From Neoasaia chiangmaiensis (GTDB taxonomy: Bacteria > Pseudomonadota > Alphaproteobacteria > Acetobacterales > Acetobacteraceae): 64,000 nt of DNA. The notes under the pieces were generated by a model. It worked only from the letters and a program-made list of their open reading frames with translations. It searched no databases and had not been told where the DNA came from. Of this stretch, positions 7,486 through 17,228 are shown in pieces. A program made the position numbers and the translations under genes. Where the stretch lies: NCBI RefSeq assembly GCF_002005465.1, contig NZ_CP014691.1, forward strand, positions 1,364,001 to 1,428,000, given 5' to 3'. The stretch's first letter is position 1. Each line of letters begins with the position of its first letter.

Positions 7486-8894
7486 AAGATACGTTGCACG
7501 CCTTGCGGCTTTATGCCTCGCCGGTCTTTTTCCGCGAAAACGGATCACTGGTGGGTGCGGGTTTCTATATCGTCCTGCTGGCCCTCCAGACCTTCTCTCA
7601 TCTGCATGATACAAAGCTGTGGCAGCATGGGCATTTCCATCAGCCTACCACGTTGGCGACATGGTGGTGGCTCGCCCAGCAGATGCTGTTCGCGGGCATC
7701 GCCAATCAGTATTGGCGGCAGGTTCGCTCGCCACTGTCGTCGCTCTATCCCAGAATGCTCGCAGCGGAATACAGGGCGATCCTGATCGTGCTCGGTTTCG
7801 GCATCGTTGCGATGCTGTTGCCGATGCTGCTCGTCGGCGCACCGGCATTGAACGTCGCGGCGCTGGAGGCCGTTTCGCTGCCCATGACGCTCGGCAGCGA
7901 TATTGCCGGGCCCAGGGTTCTGCGTTCCCGCATGCGTTGGCTGCGTCTCGCACTGATCATGCTCGTGTTCATCATGTTCATGATTCCAAGCATGCAAGAC
8001 CGGATTCTGGAAGCACCCTGGTTCGTGGCACTCGGACTTATCGTGCTCGGCGCCACACTGGCCTTCATCGAATTGCAGCATTCTCCCGTGCCCGTCGATA
8101 CGCCGACGGCGACGGCAGACAGCAAGGCGCGCCAGCAGAAACCGGCGCGAACCATCGGCCACCGCCCGGCCGCAGTGCTACGCGTGCTCAGCTGGCAGCC
8201 ACCATGGACGAGACGCATGCCGGTCCCACAATCGTTCGACGCCACGGCACCGCTGTTGAGCATGCTGGGTATTATATCGCTGACCGTCGTCTTCATGCTG
8301 GGCGCGACAGCGTTCAACGCCGTATCCCACCGTCACTGGCCGCAATGGCACGATGCGCTCAGCGGTGCGCAGAGCGTGCCGCGCTTCATCTGCATGATCA
8401 GCGCGATGGGCCTGTCGTCATGGCTGCTGTCCCGGCGCGACTGGCCTTTTCTTTTCGTCCTCGGACCGTTCGGCAATCGCGCGGTCTTTACTCGCCGGCT
8501 TTATCGCGCGCACGCGTTCCGCGCCCTGCAGACCGTGACAATCACCGCGCTGCTCTCGACCGGCATCGCCTGCGCATCCGGCATGACACCCCTCTCGCGC
8601 CTGCCCGCCGCGACGGCGGCCATTGCCTGCGCGATGCTGGCCGCTGCCTACGTCCCGAGCCTGACGGTCTTCGCCACACGCGCGCCCCGGCCGGGCATCA
8701 CGCAATTCCTCATCACCATCACCTCGACGATCGGCGTGCAGCTGGCGGTCGCATTCTTCCTCGAAACACACCATGTTCCCGTCTGGAGCTGGGCCATTGC
8801 CGCCATGATCGTGCCGTTCTGCATCGCGATCGACCGGCTGGCCCCCGCTGCACTCGCCCGCACCGACTGGCCGATCGAACCTCCGGCGCCATGA
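7482..8894 (+). CDS. putative ABC transporter membrane subunit
   Basis: A 470-residue polytopic protein with about ten to twelve hydrophobic segments, for example around residues 25-40 (GAGFYIVLLALQTF), 105-125, 165-180, 190-205 (FVALGLIVLGATLAFI), 270-290 and several between 350 and 455. A hydrophilic basic stretch near residues 205-245 splits it into two halves. No permease signature was recognised; the assignment rests on its 4-bp overlap with the ATPase gene, which suggests translational coupling. It is longer than a usual ABC-2 permease, as if two half-permeases were joined. Substrate and direction are unknown. Confidence 0.8.
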   Translation: MKDTLHALRLYASPVFFRENGSLVGAGFYIVLLALQTFSHLHDTKLWQHGHFHQPTTLATWWWLAQQMLFAGIANQYWRQVRSPLSSLYPRMLAAEYRAILIVLGFGIVAMLLPMLLVGAPALNVAALEAVSLPMTLGSDIAGPRVLRSRMRWLRLALIMLVFIMFMIPSMQDRILEAPWFVALGLIVLGATLAFIELQHSPVPVDTPTATADSKARQQKPARTIGHRPAAVLRVLSWQPPWTRRMPVPQSFDATAPLLSMLGIISLTVVFMLGATAFNAVSHRHWPQWHDALSGAQSVPRFICMISAMGLSSWLLSRRDWPFLFVLGPFGNRAVFTRRLYRAHAFRALQTVTITALLSTGIACASGMTPLSRLPAATAAIACAMLAAAYVPSLTVFATRAPRPGITQFLITITSTIGVQLAVAFFLETHHVPVWSWAIAAMIVPFCIAIDRLAPAALARTDWPIEPPAP

Positions 8895-8913
8895 CACCCA
8901 CGCCGTTGCGGGT

Positions 8914-10002
8914 TTAGCGCCTGTAGACGTCCCGCAAGGCCGAGATTGTCCTGTCGACCTGCGCATCCGTTCCGATACTGATACGAATCCAGTTTTCCAG
9001 CGGCGTGAAGGCCCGGGCCACCACAATTCCTTGCGTGGCCAGCTGCGCACGCGCCTGCGAGGCTGCAATCGGGCTCTCGAAAAAGACGAAATTCGCCTCG
9101 CTCGCCGTATGTGACAGATGCAGATCGTCAAGCGCCTGCGTCAGACGCGTACGACTGGCAGCGATCCGCTCACGGACCGTGCGCACCCAGGCCTGATCCG
9201 CCAGCGCGGCACGCGCCGCGTCGATCGCCAGACTACCCAATTCGTGCGGATCGCCGAAGCCGGCATCGCGCAATGCCCGCGCCAGCGGTCGCGGTGCAAG
9301 CAAATAGCCGATCGGCAGGCCAGCCAGTCCATAAACCTTGTCCAGCGTCCGGAACACCGCGACATTCGCACCGGCGCGCGTCAGCGACACGGCACTTTGC
9401 GCCGCCGAGGAAAACTCCAGGTACGCCTCATCAACGATGACCAGCGTCCGCGTCGAGACATCCCGCAAAAACCGCCTGAAATCGCCCGGCGCGTTGATCG
9501 TGCCGCTCGGGTTGTGCGGATTGACCAGATAAAGCGCTTTCGTTTCGGCCGTAACGGCGCGCGCCAACGCCGGTAGATCGTTACGCAGATCGGGCCCCAA
9601 CGGCACGCCTTTCACCGCCGTGCCAGCCGGACGGCCTGCATCCACGAGCGCGCCGTAACCGGGCGTCGAATAGACGAAATTGCCACCACGCTGCCCCGTC
9701 GTCGCCAGAAAGAGACCCAGCGGCGCCAGGATCTCGCCCAGGATCACCTGCTCGGTCGCCACCCCTTCGAGAGCCGCAATCTGCGCGACGAGGTCATCCG
9801 CCGCACCGGCATCGCCGTATCGGTTGACCGTGACTGTTGCCCGGCGCAACGCTTCGAGCACCTTCGGTGACGGGCCATAAGGATTTTCGTTCAACGAGGC
9901 CTGCACCGGCGTGATCGTTACCGCCGCCGAAGCCGGCAGGACACGACTGGCACCGGCTGCCACTGCAAGCGATGCGAATTGTCGTTTCGTTATCATGACC
10001 AT
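8914..10002 (-). CDS. exported HisC-like PLP-dependent aminotransferase
   Basis: A 362-residue fold-type I aminotransferase related to histidinol-phosphate aminotransferase: LNENPYGPSPKVLEAL (36-51), NPHNPSGT (161-168), DEAYLEF (191-197), the PLP-binding Lys222 in FRTLDKVYGLAGLPIGY, and an IRISIGT end motif. Unlike cytosolic HisC it starts with a signal-like segment (MITKRQFASLAVAAGASRVLPASA) with KRQF in place of a full twin-arginine motif, so it is probably Tat- or Sec-exported. It lies 51 bp downstream of a TonB receptor on the same strand. The substrate is unknown. The start could be either of two close ATGs. Confidence 0.85.
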   Translation of the reverse strand: MVMITKRQFASLAVAAGASRVLPASAAVTITPVQASLNENPYGPSPKVLEALRRATVTVNRYGDAGAADDLVAQIAALEGVATEQVILGEILAPLGLFLATTGQRGGNFVYSTPGYGALVDAGRPAGTAVKGVPLGPDLRNDLPALARAVTAETKALYLVNPHNPSGTINAPGDFRRFLRDVSTRTLVIVDEAYLEFSSAAQSAVSLTRAGANVAVFRTLDKVYGLAGLPIGYLLAPRPLARALRDAGFGDPHELGSLAIDAARAALADQAWVRTVRERIAASRTRLTQALDDLHLSHTASEANFVFFESPIAASQARAQLATQGIVVARAFTPLENWIRISIGTDAQVDRTISALRDVYRR

Positions 10003-10053
10003 CGGGCGTGTCTGCCTATCCTGAATTCCGGGAGATGAACCGCCAGCCGACCG

Positions 10054-12426
10054 TCAGAGGTCGTAGCTGACCTGTGCGTAATAAAAACCGCCATTGACGC
10101 CGATCTGGCTGGCCGACCCGTCATATCGTCCTGAGCCGTAATAACCGTTGACGGCAGGAATGCGCGTCGGGTACCGGTTGAAAAGGTTATTGGCGCCGAC
10201 GGCGAGATGAAGCCGGTCGATGGGCCGGAAACCCAATTCCAGATTCGTGATCCAGCGTGGATGATTCGTGATCGAATTGAAATTCGTGGTCGAATACGCG
10301 TAAGGACCGTCATACCACGTCAACGCGTCCGTTGTCTGACCATATCGTTGCTCATGCAGAACGACATCCCAGCGGCCTGACGACGATTGCCAGCGACCAC
10401 CGAAAATCAGCCTGTTCTTTGGTGTGCTGCCTGTCAGATAGGCGGCAGTCTGCGCATTCAGATCCGACAGGCCGTTCGCCAACGTATTCACATGCCGGAT
10501 GGATGTATCGTTCGCGTTGAAGGAAACGTCCCAGTCGATGCGTCCGAACGATTCCCAGCGTGTCGTGTAGGTTGCCGTGATGTCGAGGCCCCGCGTGCGT
10601 GTTGCCGCGGCATTGGTGAAGAACGATGCCGAAACGTCATCCGGCGTCAGGCTCGACGATACGGCAATACCTTGCACGCGCAACGCCGCCAGTGCCGCAT
10701 CGCCGGAAATTCCGGGCCCACTGACGATACGGTCGCGGATATCGATCTGATAGGCGTCCAGGGTCAGATGCAGATGCTCGATCGGCGAATATACCACGCC
10801 GGCCGTGATGTTCGTCGCATGCTCCGGCTTCAGCGGCGTGGCACCCAGCAGGCGCGCGGCCGCGGAGTTCGCGGCCAGCGTGCCACTGGCACTTTCCGGC
10901 CCCACGGCCAACGCGCTGTAGTACTCGTTGGCAAGGCTTGGCGCACGCGTGCCTGTGCTGAACGTGGCGCGAACCGCCAGATTCCGCGTGATGTCATAAC
11001 GCGTCGAGGCCTTGCCGTTGAATGTATCGCCGAAATCCGTGTAGTGCTCGTAACGCCCCGCCAGATCCGCCTGCCAGTCGCGGGTCAGATGCGCCGAGAG
11101 ATCGAGATAGGTGCTGTAGACGACACGCGAATGCGGCCCGGCATTGGATGGCAGAAGCCCCGCCTGCGCCTGGCTGCCGCCGTAGAGATAGGAGGCGGAA
11201 CTGCCCACGCCGGTGCCGTATGTCTCGAAACGATGCGCAACGCCGGTGGCGATCGTCAGCGGACCAGCCAGCAGCGGAACATGCACATCCCGGCTCAGGT
11301 CGAATGTATTGTTGAGCTGCGTCGTGGAATAATCGGCCAGATGCACCGAAAGCGGCGTCGTGCCGGTGGCGGCATACAGACCGAGATTGGCCGTGTTGTT
11401 GAGGTTACTGTTGATGTAATCGCCGCCGTAATTCGATGACAAATCCCAGCGCCACCCCAGCAGGTCTTTGCCACGCAGGCCGATCGCAGCGGAGAAATCG
11501 TTCTCGGTCGCCGTCTGCTGCGGCGTAAAACCGTTCGGATAATATTCGGGCAGCCGCGTCGGCACGCGATAGACCTGCGCGATTTCGGTGAAACGATGCG
11601 CGTATGTTTCGGTCGTATACGCCTCGATTCCGTTGGCGAAGGTATAACCGCCATTGATCGCGAAGTCGTATCGCGTCGTCGCCGGATCGCCGACCACGCG
11701 CAACGTATGCGCGTCGGTCCGTTCGTCGATCCCGCTGCGGTTCGTATGATCCTGATGACGATAATCGAAGCTCAGATCGAGAAATCCCGACGACCCGATC
11801 TTCAGTCCTTTCTGCGCCCCTGCCTGCGCCACAAAGCCGTCACCCTCATATGTCTGGCCGATCTGGCTCCGCGCCACGCCGCCGTGATCCGAGGATTTGA
11901 GGATGATGTTGACGACACCCGCAATCGCGTCGGACCCGTATTGCGCGGCCGCACCATCCTTCAGAACCTCGATATGGTCGATCAGCTCCGGCGCGATCAG
12001 GTCGATATCGGTCGGCGTCGCGGAATCCGCGAACCCATCGGTATAGAGATAGGACGAATTATGCCGTCGCTTGCCGTTGACGAGCACAAGTGTCTGGTTC
12101 GGATTAAGGCCGCGCAAGCTGATGAAATCCGTCGGCGCCCCATCGAACTGCCCGACGGCTGGCCGCGTCACGGATGGCAACAGTTGCTGCAACGCCGCCG
12201 TCACGTTCGTCTGGCCGGTCCGGGCCTGCTCGCTCCCGGTGACGATATCGATCGGCGAAAGGCTGTCGCGCGCCTTCTTGTGGGTCTCGCGCGTTCCGGT
12301 CACGATCAGGCTTTCGTTCGTCGTACCGGTATCCGGCGCCGCGATCGCACCGGGCGCGGCATAACAGAAAGGCGTCGCCAAAGCGCAAAATCGCATCAGG
12401 GCATACCGTTTCGGCTGGCGCTTCAT
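10054..12426 (-). CDS. TonB-dependent outer membrane receptor
   Basis: A 790-residue receptor with a signal peptide ending near AAPGAIAA, a TonB-box-like ESLIVTGTRET, a plug domain (residues about 50-165: FISLRGLNPNQTLVLVNGKR, IDHIEVLKDGAAAQYGSDAIAGVVNII) and a 22-strand-type barrel ending in YYAQVSYDL with a terminal hydrophobic residue. The plug wording (LVLVNGKRRHNSS, DLIAPELIDHIEVLKDG) is like receptors annotated for iron complexes or for other small molecules in alphaproteobacteria. The ligand is not readable. It leads the exported aminotransferase gene. Its leader contains two inverted repeats (12444-12466 and 12483-12497). Confidence 0.95.
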   Translation of the reverse strand: MKRQPKRYALMRFCALATPFCYAAPGAIAAPDTGTTNESLIVTGTRETHKKARDSLSPIDIVTGSEQARTGQTNVTAALQQLLPSVTRPAVGQFDGAPTDFISLRGLNPNQTLVLVNGKRRHNSSYLYTDGFADSATPTDIDLIAPELIDHIEVLKDGAAAQYGSDAIAGVVNIILKSSDHGGVARSQIGQTYEGDGFVAQAGAQKGLKIGSSGFLDLSFDYRHQDHTNRSGIDERTDAHTLRVVGDPATTRYDFAINGGYTFANGIEAYTTETYAHRFTEIAQVYRVPTRLPEYYPNGFTPQQTATENDFSAAIGLRGKDLLGWRWDLSSNYGGDYINSNLNNTANLGLYAATGTTPLSVHLADYSTTQLNNTFDLSRDVHVPLLAGPLTIATGVAHRFETYGTGVGSSASYLYGGSQAQAGLLPSNAGPHSRVVYSTYLDLSAHLTRDWQADLAGRYEHYTDFGDTFNGKASTRYDITRNLAVRATFSTGTRAPSLANEYYSALAVGPESASGTLAANSAAARLLGATPLKPEHATNITAGVVYSPIEHLHLTLDAYQIDIRDRIVSGPGISGDAALAALRVQGIAVSSSLTPDDVSASFFTNAAATRTRGLDITATYTTRWESFGRIDWDVSFNANDTSIRHVNTLANGLSDLNAQTAAYLTGSTPKNRLIFGGRWQSSSGRWDVVLHEQRYGQTTDALTWYDGPYAYSTTNFNSITNHPRWITNLELGFRPIDRLHLAVGANNLFNRYPTRIPAVNGYYGSGRYDGSASQIGVNGGFYYAQVSYDL

Positions 12427-12443
12427 GACGTGCTTCCACTGCT

Positions 12444-12466
12444 CCTTTCGAGAACACCACGAAAGG
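12444..12466. promoter_or_regulatory. inverted repeat in leader of TonB receptor gene
   Basis: CCTTTCG and CGAAAGG, separated by 9 nt, form a perfect 7-bp stem that ends 17 nt before the receptor ATG, just ahead of the GGAAG Shine-Dalgarno. It could be an mRNA hairpin or an operator half-site pair. This is pattern only. Confidence 0.35.
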
Positions 12467-12482
12467 GCGTTGCCGGGCCAAT

Positions 12483-12497
12483 CAACGAATTTCGTTG
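12483..12497. promoter_or_regulatory. 15-bp palindrome upstream of TonB receptor gene
   Basis: CAACGAA-T-TTCGTTG is a perfect 7-bp inverted repeat 57 bp before the receptor start, in the divergent control region shared with the MFS pump gene. Size and symmetry suit a dimeric repressor. It does not look like a Fur box. Confidence 0.4.
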
Positions 12498-12690
12498 GTG
12501 TTTCGTCTCCTATTCGAAATTAAACCACACTTCAATGGGAATTTTATCTTTCATACTGTATTCTGTCGTCTTTTATGAAAACCACTGCTCATCACGCCTT
12601 TTTTTGCCGTCGATCTGTCGCAAGAAATTTGCTGCCTCAGAACGTTTTGCGCCTTACCTTTCCCTTCATGTGCAATAAATCCATTCATCC

Positions 12691-14169
12691 ATGAGCAGTG
12701 AGAGCAACGCCGCCGAGGTAGCGAGCGCCCCACCCACCCTTGACTCAAAAGTCCTGAAGATTGCCGCCGTGGTGGTGCTGGGATCGATCATGTCGATCCT
12801 GGATACGACCATCATCAATGTGGCCATCCGCGATCTGTCGCAGCATTTCCATGTCGGCATCAACACCACCCAGTGGATCGCCACCGGCTACATGCTCGCC
12901 CTGGCCGCCGTCATTCCCCTTACCGGCTGGGCGGCGGACCGTTTCGGCACGAAGCGGCTCTACCTGACCTCCATCGCGCTGTTCCTGGCGGGCTCCGCGC
13001 TTTCAGGCGCGGCATGGTCGATGAACACGCTCATCCTCTTCCGCGTGCTACAGGGCCTGGGCGGTGGCATGATCATGCCGGCAGGCATGACGATCCTCTC
13101 CCAGGCGGCCGGCGCGCAGCGTATGGGGCGCGTCATGGGCATCGTCGGCGTTCCAATGCTGCTCGGCCCGATCGCAGGGCCGATCCTCGGCGGCTGGCTG
13201 GTGGATAACGTCTCATGGCGATGGATCTTCTTCGTCAACCTGCCCATCGGCGCCATCGCGCTGCCGGTCGCCCAATATGTTCTGGCGCCGGACAAGCCAG
13301 GGCCGCAGCATAAACTCGACTGGCCCGGCGCCCTGATGCTTTCGCCGGGGCTGGCCGTCTTCGTGTTCGGACTGGCGGAAATCACCGCCGCCGGCTCGCT
13401 CGGCAACATAGGCGACGACGCCTGCCTGATCTCGGGCGCGATCCTGATCGTCGGCTTCGTCCTTCACGCCGCCCGACGCACGGATGCCCTCATCGATGTG
13501 CGCCTGTTCGCGCGTCGTCCCGTCGCCGCCTCCGCCCTGACGATGTTCCTTTTCGGCATGGCCTTCTTCGGCATGACCCTGCTTCTGCCGCTTTATTTCC
13601 AGATCGTCCGGCAACAGACTCCCTTTGGCGCAGGCATGCATCTGGCAGCGCAGGGAATCGGCGCCATGCTCGCCATGCCGCTGGCGGCGCGTCTGACGGA
13701 CAGTATCGGTGCAGGCCGGATCGTCCTCGCCGGCCTCGGCACGGTGGCCATCGCCATGGCCGTGCTGAGCGACGTCCACGCCGACACGGCGCTCCCCCTG
13801 CTGGAAGGCGCCCTCTTCCTCAACGGACTCGGCATGGGCTGCGTCATGATGCCCTGCATGAGCGCCGCGATGGCCCAGCTTCAGCGTCACGAGATCGCCC
13901 GGGCCACCAGCGGCCTCAACGTGCTGCAACGCGTCGGCGGTTCGATCGGCACGGCACTGCTGACCGTCATCCTGGCCCATGAAATGACGCGCGCCGGTGC
14001 TTCCGCGCATCCCGGCGCCCAGACCGCCCCGACAGCCGACATGCTTCCGGCCATCAGCCACGCCTTCGGCCACACTATCCGCTTTTCACTGGGTGTCATC
14101 ATCCTTGCCATTCTGGTCGCCATGCGCCTGCCGATGCGAAAAACCACATCGGAGGCGGAACGGCAGTAG
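12691..14169 (+). CDS. DHA2-family MFS drug/proton antiporter (EmrB/QacA type)
   Basis: A 492-residue transporter with about 14 membrane spans. Visible motifs include LDTTIINVAI in helix 1 (motif D1 of the 14-TMS drug pumps), GWAADRFGTKRLYL in the loop after helix 2 (motif A), FRVLQGLGGGMIMP (motif B) and GPILGGWLVDNVSWRWIFFVNLPIG (motif C, antiporter signature). It probably exports amphipathic compounds in exchange for protons. No adaptor (EmrA) gene lies next to it. It diverges from the TonB receptor gene over 264 bp. No clear Shine-Dalgarno precedes the ATG. Confidence 0.93.
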   Translation: MSSESNAAEVASAPPTLDSKVLKIAAVVVLGSIMSILDTTIINVAIRDLSQHFHVGINTTQWIATGYMLALAAVIPLTGWAADRFGTKRLYLTSIALFLAGSALSGAAWSMNTLILFRVLQGLGGGMIMPAGMTILSQAAGAQRMGRVMGIVGVPMLLGPIAGPILGGWLVDNVSWRWIFFVNLPIGAIALPVAQYVLAPDKPGPQHKLDWPGALMLSPGLAVFVFGLAEITAAGSLGNIGDDACLISGAILIVGFVLHAARRTDALIDVRLFARRPVAASALTMFLFGMAFFGMTLLLPLYFQIVRQQTPFGAGMHLAAQGIGAMLAMPLAARLTDSIGAGRIVLAGLGTVAIAMAVLSDVHADTALPLLEGALFLNGLGMGCVMMPCMSAAMAQLQRHEIARATSGLNVLQRVGGSIGTALLTVILAHEMTRAGASAHPGAQTAPTADMLPAISHAFGHTIRFSLGVIILAILVAMRLPMRKTTSEAERQ

Positions 14170-14221
14170 ACAAAACCGGAACTCTCCCCAAATCTGAAGG
14201 CCGCGTCGCGCGTAGAACACC

Positions 14222-17167
14222 GTGACATCCTCTTCAGACCTGCCGGAACCGATGCCCGATTTTTCTCAACACGCCATCCGCGTCCGTGGCGCGCGCGTTC
14301 ACAATCTCAAGAATATCGACGCCGATATCCCGCGCGATGCCATGACGGTCATCACCGGCCTGTCGGGTTCCGGCAAGTCGTCGCTGGCATTCGATACGAT
14401 CTACGCGGAAGGACAGCGGCGCTACGTCGAGAGCCTTTCCGCTTATGCCCGGCAGTTCCTGGAACTTATGGGCAAGCCAGACGTGGACTCGATCGAGGGC
14501 CTGTCTCCGGCCATCTCCATCGAACAGAAAACCACGTCGAAGAACCCGCGTTCGACCGTCGGCACGATTACCGAAATCCACGATTACATGCGCCTGCTCT
14601 GGGCGCGTGCGGGCGTACCCTACTCCCCCGCGACCGGCCTGCCGATCGAGGCGCAGACGATCAGCCAGATGGTCGACCGCGTCATGGCCATGCCGGAAGG
14701 CACGCGATTGATGCTGCTCTCCCCGGTCATCCGCGACCGCAAGGGCGAATACCGCAAGGAACTCGCGGAATTGCAGCGCAAGGGCTTCGCCCGTGTGAAG
14801 ATCGACGGCGAACTCCACGATATCGCCGAGGCGCCGAACCTCAATCGCAAGCTGCGACACACGGTCGAGGTCGTCATCGACCGTATCGTCGTCAAGGAAG
14901 GGATCGAGTCACGTCTGGCCGACAGCTTCGAGACCGCCATCAATCTTTCCGACGGCCTCGCCTATGCCGAGGAGGTCAAACGCGACGGCGACGCCGAACC
15001 ACCGGCCCATGTCGTGTTCTCCGCCAAGTTCGCCTGCCCCGTTTCCGGCTTCACGCTGGAGGAGATCGAACCGCGCCTGTTCTCCTTCAACGCGCCGATG
15101 GGCGCCTGCCCCGTTTGCGACGGCATCGGTACCGAGACGCATTTCGACGCGCATCTGGTCGTACCCAACGAGAAACTCTCCCTCGACGAAGGCGCGATCG
15201 CCCCTTGGCAGGATGCCAAGAGCCCCTGGTATGACCAGACGCTGCAAGCCCTCGCCAGGCATTTCGGCGAACGGATGGACACGCCCTGGGCCCGGCTGAA
15301 GCCCGCGACACGGGACGCCATCCTCAACGGCACCGAGGATTCGGTGGAGTTCACCTATCGCGATGAGCGTCGCGCCTATTCCATCAGCAAACCCTTCGAT
15401 GGCGTGCTGAACAATCTGCGCCGCCGCATCGCGGAGACGGACAGCGTCTGGGTGCGCGAGGAACTCTCGCGCTACCAGTCCGCCCATCCATGCCACGCCT
15501 GCGGCGGCGCGCGCCTGAAGCCGGAGGCACTGTGCGTCAAGGTCGCCGAGCGCAACATCGCGGAAGCCTCCGACCTGACGATCCGGCGCGCCCTGGAATG
15601 GTTCTCGACCGTCGAAGCGACGCTGACGCCGCAGCGCGCCGAAATCGCCCGGCGCATCCTGCGGGAGATCACCGACCGGCTGCATTTCCTCAACGATGTA
15701 GGGCTGGACTACCTGACGCTCTCCCGCGGCTCCGCCACGCTGTCAGGCGGCGAAAGCCAGCGCATCCGCCTGGCTTCGCAGATCGGCTCCGGCCTGACGG
15801 GCGTGCTCTATGTTCTGGACGAGCCGTCCATCGGCCTGCACCAGCGCGATAACGAACGCCTGCTCGGCACGCTGGATCGTCTCAAGCGCCTCGGCAACAC
15901 CGTCATCGTCGTGGAACATGACGAGGACGCCATCCGCGCGGCCGACTACCTCATCGACATGGGACCGGGCGCGGGCGCGCGTGGGGGCGAAGTCATTGCC
16001 GTCGGCACGCCGGCCGAAGTCGCCAAAAACAAAAAGAGCATCACCGGCGATTACCTCTCGGGCCGCCGCGCCATTCCCGTGCCCGAACAGCGCCGAGCTT
16101 TCGACCGCGAACGGGTGCTGACCCTGATCGGCGCGAACGGCAACAACCTGCACGATGTCACCGCACGTTTTCCCCTCGGCTGCTTCATCGCCGTCACCGG
16201 CGTTTCGGGCGGCGGCAAATCGACCCTCGTGGTCGATACGCTCTACAAGGCGCTTTCCCGCCAGCTGATGGGTTCCGGACAGACGCCGCTGCCCTATCGC
16301 GGCATCGAGGGGATCGAGCATCTCGACAAGATCATCGACATCGATCAGTCGCCCATCGGTCGCACGCCACGCTCCAACCCCGCGACATACACCGATCTGT
16401 TCGCGCCGATCCGCGACTGGTTCGCCGAACTGCCGGAGGCCAAGGCGCGCGGCTACAAGCCGGGACGCTTCTCCTTCAACGTCAAGGGTGGTCGTTGCGA
16501 GGCCTGCCAGGGCGATGGCGTGCTGAAGATCGAAATGCACTTCCTGCCGGACGTGTTCGTGACGTGCAGCACCTGCAAGGGCCAGCGCTACAACCGCGAG
16601 ACGCTGGACGTGAAATTCCGGGGCAAGTCCATTGCCGATGTCCTGGCCATGACGGTGGACGAGGCCCTGCCGTTCTTCCACGCCGTGCCGCGCATCCGCG
16701 ACCGGCTGGCGATCCTGCAACAGGTGGGCCTTGGCTACGTCGCCCTCGGCCAGCAGGCGACGACCCTTTCCGGCGGCGAGGCGCAGCGCGTCAAGCTCTC
16801 CAAGGAACTCGCCAAACGCGCGACGGGCCGAACCTTCTACATCCTCGACGAACCCACGACCGGCTTGCATACGGAAGACGTGCGCAAGCTGCTGGAAGTA
16901 CTGCATGCGCTGGTCGAGCAGGGCAATACCGTGCTGGTGATCGAACACAATCTGGAGGTCATCAAGACGGCGGACTGGCTGATCGACATCGGTCCGGAAG
17001 GCGGCGAAGGCGGCGGTCGGATCGTGGCGGAAGGCACCCCGGAAGATATCGTGGCGACACCCGCCAGCTACACGGGGCGCTTCCTCAAGCCGTTGCTTCC
17101 CGTCGCCATCGCGGCACCGAAGAAGAAAGCGCGCCGGACGAAGGCCGGCGCCAGGGCGGACGCCTGA
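14222..17167 (+). CDS. uvrA: excinuclease ABC subunit A
   Basis: A 981-residue damage-recognition ATPase of nucleotide excision repair, slightly longer than the usual 940-960 residues because of basic and acidic tails. Two ABC modules are present: Walker [10 protein letters not shown] (46-54) and GVSGGGKST (near 661), with LSGGESQRI and LSGGEAQRV signatures and [11 protein letters not shown] and [11 protein letters not shown] Walker B motifs. The second zinc module is intact (CEACQGDG ... CSTCKGQRY). In the first (near 270) the second Cys is Ser: CPVSGF ... CPVCDG, which I recall as common in alphaproteobacteria. The GTG start lacks a clear Shine-Dalgarno; an ATG at 14252 is an alternative. 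Confidence 0.97.
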   Translation: MTSSSDLPEPMPDFSQHAIRVRGARVHNLKNIDADIPRDAMTVITGLSGSGKSSLAFDTIYAEGQRRYVESLSAYARQFLELMGKPDVDSIEGLSPAISIEQKTTSKNPRSTVGTITEIHDYMRLLWARAGVPYSPATGLPIEAQTISQMVDRVMAMPEGTRLMLLSPVIRDRKGEYRKELAELQRKGFARVKIDGELHDIAEAPNLNRKLRHTVEVVIDRIVVKEGIESRLADSFETAINLSDGLAYAEEVKRDGDAEPPAHVVFSAKFACPVSGFTLEEIEPRLFSFNAPMGACPVCDGIGTETHFDAHLVVPNEKLSLDEGAIAPWQDAKSPWYDQTLQALARHFGERMDTPWARLKPATRDAILNGTEDSVEFTYRDERRAYSISKPFDGVLNNLRRRIAETDSVWVREELSRYQSAHPCHACGGARLKPEALCVKVAERNIAEASDLTIRRALEWFSTVEATLTPQRAEIARRILREITDRLHFLNDVGLDYLTLSRGSATLSGGESQRIRLASQIGSGLTGVLYVLDEPSIGLHQRDNERLLGTLDRLKRLGNTVIVVEHDEDAIRAADYLIDMGPGAGARGGEVIAVGTPAEVAKNKKSITGDYLSGRRAIPVPEQRRAFDRERVLTLIGANGNNLHDVTARFPLGCFIAVTGVSGGGKSTLVVDTLYKALSRQLMGSGQTPLPYRGIEGIEHLDKIIDIDQSPIGRTPRSNPATYTDLFAPIRDWFAELPEAKARGYKPGRFSFNVKGGRCEACQGDGVLKIEMHFLPDVFVTCSTCKGQRYNRETLDVKFRGKSIADVLAMTVDEALPFFHAVPRIRDRLAILQQVGLGYVALGQQATTLSGGEAQRVKLSKELAKRATGRTFYILDEPTTGLHTEDVRKLLEVLHALVEQGNTVLVIEHNLEVIKTADWLIDIGPEGGEGGGRIVAEGTPEDIVATPASYTGRFLKPLLPVAIAAPKKKARRTKAGARADA

Positions 17168-17183
17168 GCCAAGGCGTCCGAAA

Positions 17184-17228
17184 GCCTGACGCGGGCGCAC
17201 GGCATATGACCGGGCGCCCGCGTCAGGC
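17184..17228. terminator. strong hairpin between convergent uvrA and cysteine desulfhydrase genes
   Basis: A perfect 15-bp GC-rich stem (17184-17198 with 17214-17228) around a 15-nt loop lies just after the uvrA stop; its second arm covers the stop codon of the convergent gene. There is no U-tract, so it is a likely bidirectional transcription barrier or mRNA 3'-end structure rather than a classical terminator. Confidence 0.55.
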
